Shown: positions 58,783 to 64,000 of the stretch, piece after piece
How the letters are laid out: each line of letters starts with the position of its first letter
Position numbering within the stretch: the first letter of the stretch is position 1
Origin: Streptomyces rapamycinicus NRRL 5491
Lineage (GTDB): Bacteria; Actinomycetota; Actinomycetes; Streptomycetales; Streptomycetaceae
Direction: 5' to 3'
DNA length: 64,000 nucleotides
Assembly: GCF_024298965.1 (NCBI RefSeq)
Contig: NZ_CP085193.1
Coordinates: 1,364,001-1,428,000, forward strand
Translations under genes and position numbers: made by a program
The notes under the pieces: model-generated
What the model was told of the DNA's origin: nothing
The model's database searches: none
What the model saw: only the letters and a program-made list of their open reading frames with translations

Positions 58783-58840
58783 AGCCACATGTCCGCGCGC
58801 TCAGTCACATGTCCGCGCGCTCAGCCCCGTGTCCGCGCGC
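58781..58840. repeat. Three 20-bp direct repeats between convergent genes
   Basis: The unit tcagccacatgtccgcgcgc occurs three times in tandem with one and two changes in copies 2 and 3. A partial fourth copy (tcagccc) overlaps the stop codon of the minus-strand methyltransferase. It looks like slippage at the gene end and may be neutral. Confidence 0.9.
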
Positions 58841-59692
58841 TCAGCCCTGAGACCAGGCGTGGATCACATGGGCGCCGAGGTCCGCGTGCCCTCCGGCCAT
58901 GCCGTGGCCGCTCTCGTACCGGGCCGTGAGGTCCCGGTAGCGGATGTCCTCCCGCGCGGAGAAGCCCAGCCGGCGCAGTTCGTCCGCGAGCTCGTCCGGG
59001 GTGAAGAAGCTGAGGAACGGCTCACCGGCCTCGGCGGCCCACGCCGCGCGCGCCTCGTGCACGGCACGTTGCTCCGGTGGCAGCGCGTCCGGTGGCTCGC
59101 CGTAGTCGAAGACCACGCCCGAGCCGTCCGGCAGGGCCGCGATGAAGCCGAGCGTGTCCAGTACGGCGGTGTGCGTCAGATACGGCACCACCCCGAGCCA
59201 GAAGAAGAACGCCGGGCGGGCCGGGTCGAAGCCCGCCGCCGTCAGCCCGTCGGCCAGGCTCTGCCGCTCGAAGTCCACCGGTGCGAAGGTCAGTGACGGC
59301 GGTACGGGGATCTCCCCGGCGGCCAACCGGTCGCGCTTCCACTCCTGGGTCGCGGGATGGTCCACCTCGAACACCCGCAGGCCCTGCGCCTCGTACGGAT
59401 TGCGGCAGCCGAAGGTGTCCAGCCCGGCCCCGAGTGCCACCGCCTGCCGTACCCCGCGTGCCACGGCCGCCGCGACGGCGTCCTCGGCGAACCGCGCACG
59501 GGCGGCCACGGACAGCCGCACATCCTCGCGCTCGGGGTGGAAGGCCGCCTCGAGGACTGGGTCGTCCGCGTCGGCGGCGAGGACGCGGAGCGCCAGCGGG
59601 TCGTAAAACACCCGGCCGCCCTCCAGCTCCTGGTGGGCCGCGCGGAACGCGGCCGCGCCGCGGGCGGTGACGCTGGGCCGGCCGATCTGCAT
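58841..59692 (-). CDS. PPM/LCM-type SAM-dependent methyltransferase
   Basis: This 283-residue protein starts at ATG 59692, seven bases after GGAGG. The segment QAVALGAGLDTFGCR is the glycine-rich SAM motif, and VFEVDHPATQEWKRDRL is the marker of the leucine carboxyl methyltransferase-like family common in Streptomyces and mycobacteria. FFWLGVVPYLT and the C-terminal FFTPDELADELRRLGF region also fit. Longer upstream frames run into the divergent intergenic region and are not supported. The substrate is unknown. It is convergent with the peptidase gene and divergent from the CapA gene, so a role in the polyketide pathway is possible but not indicated. Confidence 0.8.
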   Translation of the reverse strand: MQIGRPSVTARGAAAFRAAHQELEGGRVFYDPLALRVLAADADDPVLEAAFHPEREDVRLSVAARARFAEDAVAAAVARGVRQAVALGAGLDTFGCRNPYEAQGLRVFEVDHPATQEWKRDRLAAGEIPVPPSLTFAPVDFERQSLADGLTAAGFDPARPAFFFWLGVVPYLTHTAVLDTLGFIAALPDGSGVVFDYGEPPDALPPEQRAVHEARAAWAAEAGEPFLSFFTPDELADELRRLGFSAREDIRYRDLTARYESGHGMAGGHADLGAHVIHAWSQG

Positions 59693-60037
59693 GGAACGTC
59701 CTCCCCCGAGGTCCCACCGCGGATGCCGCGAGCGACACCCCCATGGTGTCAGCTCCGCACCCCGCGCACACCGCTGACGGCCCTTGTTTACAAGGGAGTT
59801 ACCCGGTGGACGACGACCCGGGGACCGCCCCGGCCGTGGCGTCGCGCGGCGGGCGCGCATTGTCCCACCGATGGCCTCCGGACAGGGGTTGACCGGGCCC
59901 ATCGGGTGCAATCGGTCGGCCGAACCGGTGAAGCTCCCCACCACTCCGCAAGCCCCTCTGCTGTCGTGCAATAAATATGACAATCCGACAATCAGAACAA
60001 AAGGGTCCGGCATGGCCGGACCAGTGCGGAGTGCACC
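59693..60037. promoter_or_regulatory. Divergent control region, methyltransferase / CapA genes
   Basis: 345 bp without a gene. Apart from the palindrome at 59781-59796, the only distinct feature is an AT-rich patch at about 59966-60002 (gcaataaatatgacaatc...) shortly upstream of the CapA-family gene, a likely promoter zone. No clean consensus boxes are seen. Confidence 0.45.
59781..59796. promoter_or_regulatory. Palindromic operator candidate CCCTTGTTTACAAGGG
   Basis: Perfect 7-bp arms CCCTTGT and ACAAGGG flank a TT centre, 89 bp upstream of the minus-strand methyltransferase start. The AT-rich centre and symmetry are those of a dimeric repressor site. No regulator is encoded next to it. Confidence 0.5.
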
Positions 60038-61207
60038 GTGTCCCATCACCCACGCCATCGGACGGCGCTTCTCGCCGTCGCCCTGCTCGGCGCCGCCACC
60101 GCGTGCGGCAGCGGGACACCGGCCGCCCCGGAGGCCGAGGAGAAGCCCTCGAAGACCTCGGCGGTGGCCAGAAGCGGGTCCATGAAGAACTTCACCCTCG
60201 TGGCCACCGGCGATCTGCTGGTGCACGCCTCGGTCATCCGGCAGGCGAAGGCGGACTCGGGCGGCGAGAGCTATGACTTCCGGCGCATGATCCGGGCGGC
60301 CGCGCCCATCGTCGCCCAGGCCGACCTGGCCATCTGCCACATGGAGACCGTCTACGGGGCCACCCACGGGCCGTTCACCGGCTATCCGACCTTCAAGACG
60401 CCTCCGCAGCTCGCCTCGGCCGTGAAGGACATCGGCTACGACTCCTGCTCCACCGCCTCCAACCACACTCTCGACGCCGGTCCGGAGGGGGTGGTCCGCA
60501 CCCTCGACGCCATGGACAAGGCCGGGCTCAAGCACGCCGGATCGGCCCGTTCCGCCGCGGAGAGCGTCCGTCCCACGATCATGGAGGCCGGTGGCGCCAA
60601 GGTGGCCCATCTCGCCTACGCCTACGGCACCAACGGCATCCCGGTCCCCAAGGGCAAACCGTGGCTGGTCAACCTCATCAATCCGGCGCGGATCATCAAG
60701 GACGCGCGGGCCGCGCGGCGCGCCGGGGCCGATGTGGTCGTCGTCAGCGTGCACTGGGGCACCGAGTGGCAGCAGGCGCCGGACAAGCTCCAGCTCTCGC
60801 TCGCCAAGAAGCTCACCGCCGCCAAGGACGGCGGCCGCCGCGACATTGACCTGATCATCGGCACCCACGCCCATATCCCCCAGGCGTACGAGAAGGTCAA
60901 CGGCACCTGGGTGGTCTACGGCATGGGCGACCAGATCGCGGGGGTCATGCCCGACAAGCGGGGCCAGCTGGGCTCGGCGGCGCGCTTCACCTTCACCCCG
61001 CCCTCCGCGCCGGGCAGGGCGTGGCAGGTGAGGAAGGCGGAGTACATCCCGCACGCCGTGGACAACGACCCGATCACCCTGGTGAACCTTCCCCGGGCGC
61101 TGGAGAAGAGCCCCGGCAACCCGGGTTACGCCAGTGCCCTGAGCACCATCCAGGAGGCGGTGCTCAGCCGGGGCGGCAAGAAGGACGGTCTGGCCATGGG
61201 GCGCTGA
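60038..61207 (+). CDS. CapA-family lipoprotein (poly-gamma-glutamate synthesis-like)
   Basis: This 389-residue protein starts at GTG 60038 with GGAG seven bases upstream. The N terminus is a lipoprotein signal (ALLAVALLGAATAC, Cys at about residue 23). The rest is a CapA/PGA_cap metallophosphatase-like fold: TLVATGDLLVHASV, ASNHTLDAG, VVVSVHWGTEW and IIGTHAHIPQ carry the metal-ligand Asp, Asn and His residues. CapA proteins take part in poly-gamma-glutamate capsule export in Bacillus, but in Streptomyces the role is mostly unknown. It is probably membrane-anchored outside the cell. It is convergent with the Clp gene, 21 bp away. Confidence 0.85.
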   Translation: MSHHPRHRTALLAVALLGAATACGSGTPAAPEAEEKPSKTSAVARSGSMKNFTLVATGDLLVHASVIRQAKADSGGESYDFRRMIRAAAPIVAQADLAICHMETVYGATHGPFTGYPTFKTPPQLASAVKDIGYDSCSTASNHTLDAGPEGVVRTLDAMDKAGLKHAGSARSAAESVRPTIMEAGGAKVAHLAYAYGTNGIPVPKGKPWLVNLINPARIIKDARAARRAGADVVVVSVHWGTEWQQAPDKLQLSLAKKLTAAKDGGRRDIDLIIGTHAHIPQAYEKVNGTWVVYGMGDQIAGVMPDKRGQLGSAARFTFTPPSAPGRAWQVRKAEYIPHAVDNDPITLVNLPRALEKSPGNPGYASALSTIQEAVLSRGGKKDGLAMGR

Positions 61208-61228
61208 CCGGGCTCGCTCCGGGTGGCG

Positions 61229-63853
<2,625 letters not shown>

Positions 63854-63859
63854 ACGACC

Positions 63860-63888
63860 AGTTTACGAGCGATCGAGGCCGATGTCCG
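63860..63888 (-). promoter_or_regulatory. Candidate promoter of the Clp gene, possibly leaderless
   Basis: On the minus strand, CGGACA (63888-63883) and TAAACT (63865-63860) are 17 bp apart and resemble TTGACN/TANNNT. TAAACT ends six bases before ATG 63853, and no ribosome site is visible, so the transcript may begin at or next to the start codon. Confidence 0.35.
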
Positions 63889-63963
63889 TTCCTGGGCGGT
63901 TCCGCGAGCGGGCACCGCGGTCCGGCTGCGGCGTCCGGGCGGCGTCCGGCGCCACCGGGTGCG

Positions 63964-64000
63964 TCAGCGCTCCACCCGCTGGCGTTCGAGGACGACCAGG
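63964..64000 (-). CDS. Possible 3' end of an upstream gene
   Basis: On the minus strand a frame open to the window edge ends with LVVLERQRVER and TGA at 63966-63964. Codon use is plausible, but 11 residues cannot establish a gene. The 110 bp between here and the Clp start hold only the promoter candidate. Confidence 0.25.
   Translation of the reverse strand, partial: LVVLERQRVER

Noticed and set aside
56848..58788. 646-codon minus-strand frame opposite the peptidase gene
   Set aside because: It is antisense to a gene with signal peptide, catalytic motifs and a good ribosome site.
59692..61054. N-terminal extension of the PPM/LCM-type methyltransferase to about 737 codons
   Set aside because: The extension crosses the divergent intergenic region and lies antisense to the CapA-family gene. 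ATG 59692 has a good ribosome site and the family's normal length.

Overview
This window is high-GC actinomycete DNA, most likely from a Streptomyces of the hygroscopicus/violaceusniger kind. Positions 1-53939 are one block of six co-directional (minus-strand) giant genes for a modular type I polyketide synthase. The leftmost gene runs off the window at position 1. Read in biosynthetic order, from high to low coordinates, the line is: loading module KSQ-AT(malonyl)-ACP; M1 KS-AT(methylmalonyl)-DH-ACP with no KR; M2 KS-AT(mm)-DH-ER-KR-ACP; M3 KS-AT(malonyl)-DH-KR-ACP; M4 KS-AT(mm)-DH-ER-KR-ACP; M5 KS-AT(mm)-DH-KR-ACP; M6 KS-AT(malonyl)-DH-ER-KR-ACP; M7 KS-AT(mm)-DH-KR-ACP; M8 KS-AT(mm)-DH-ER-KR-ACP; M9 KS-AT(mm)... 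(cut off).

The gene partition (L+1 | 2 | 3-4 | 5-6 | 7-8 | 9) and the order of extender units are those of the monensin/nigericin polyether synthases. Reading the modules literally gives an acetate starter, a retained ketone next to it, and double bonds made by M3, M5 and M7. This is the methyl-ketone triene that polyether pathways epoxidise and cyclise. Methylmalonyl ATs at M5, M8 and M9 fit nigericin (methyls at C20, C14 and C12) and not monensin, which has C16 ethyl and no methyl at the M8 position. I therefore call the genes nigAI-nigAVI by architecture; no database search was run. The epoxidase, epoxide hydrolases, later modules and chain-release enzyme are not here and are expected beyond position 1.

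From 53940 to 56752 lies the pathway edge on the plus strand: a small-molecule methyltransferase (candidate O-methyltransferase) divergent from nigAI, a roughly 730-bp largely non-coding stretch, a SARP-family activator carrying two TTA codons, and a small DUF5988-like protein. Adjacent proteins dock through two visibly different classes of terminal docking helices, and each class comes with its own short intergenic junction.

From 56839 to 64000 the genes look like general chromosomal functions: a secreted S15-family Xaa-Pro peptidase, a PPM/LCM-type methyltransferase, a CapA-family lipoprotein and a ClpC-type AAA+ unfoldase. Hairpin terminators follow the DUF5988-like gene and the peptidase gene, which suggests the cluster ends near 56.8 kb.

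The most unusual features are inside the PKS genes. They include in-frame tripeptide minisatellites in four domains, ER domains whose two halves have different relatives (a 2x2 mosaic), perfectly repeated DNA blocks in ACP and AT regions with a distinct codon style, and three DH domains with Asp in place of Gly in the HxxxGxxxxP motif.
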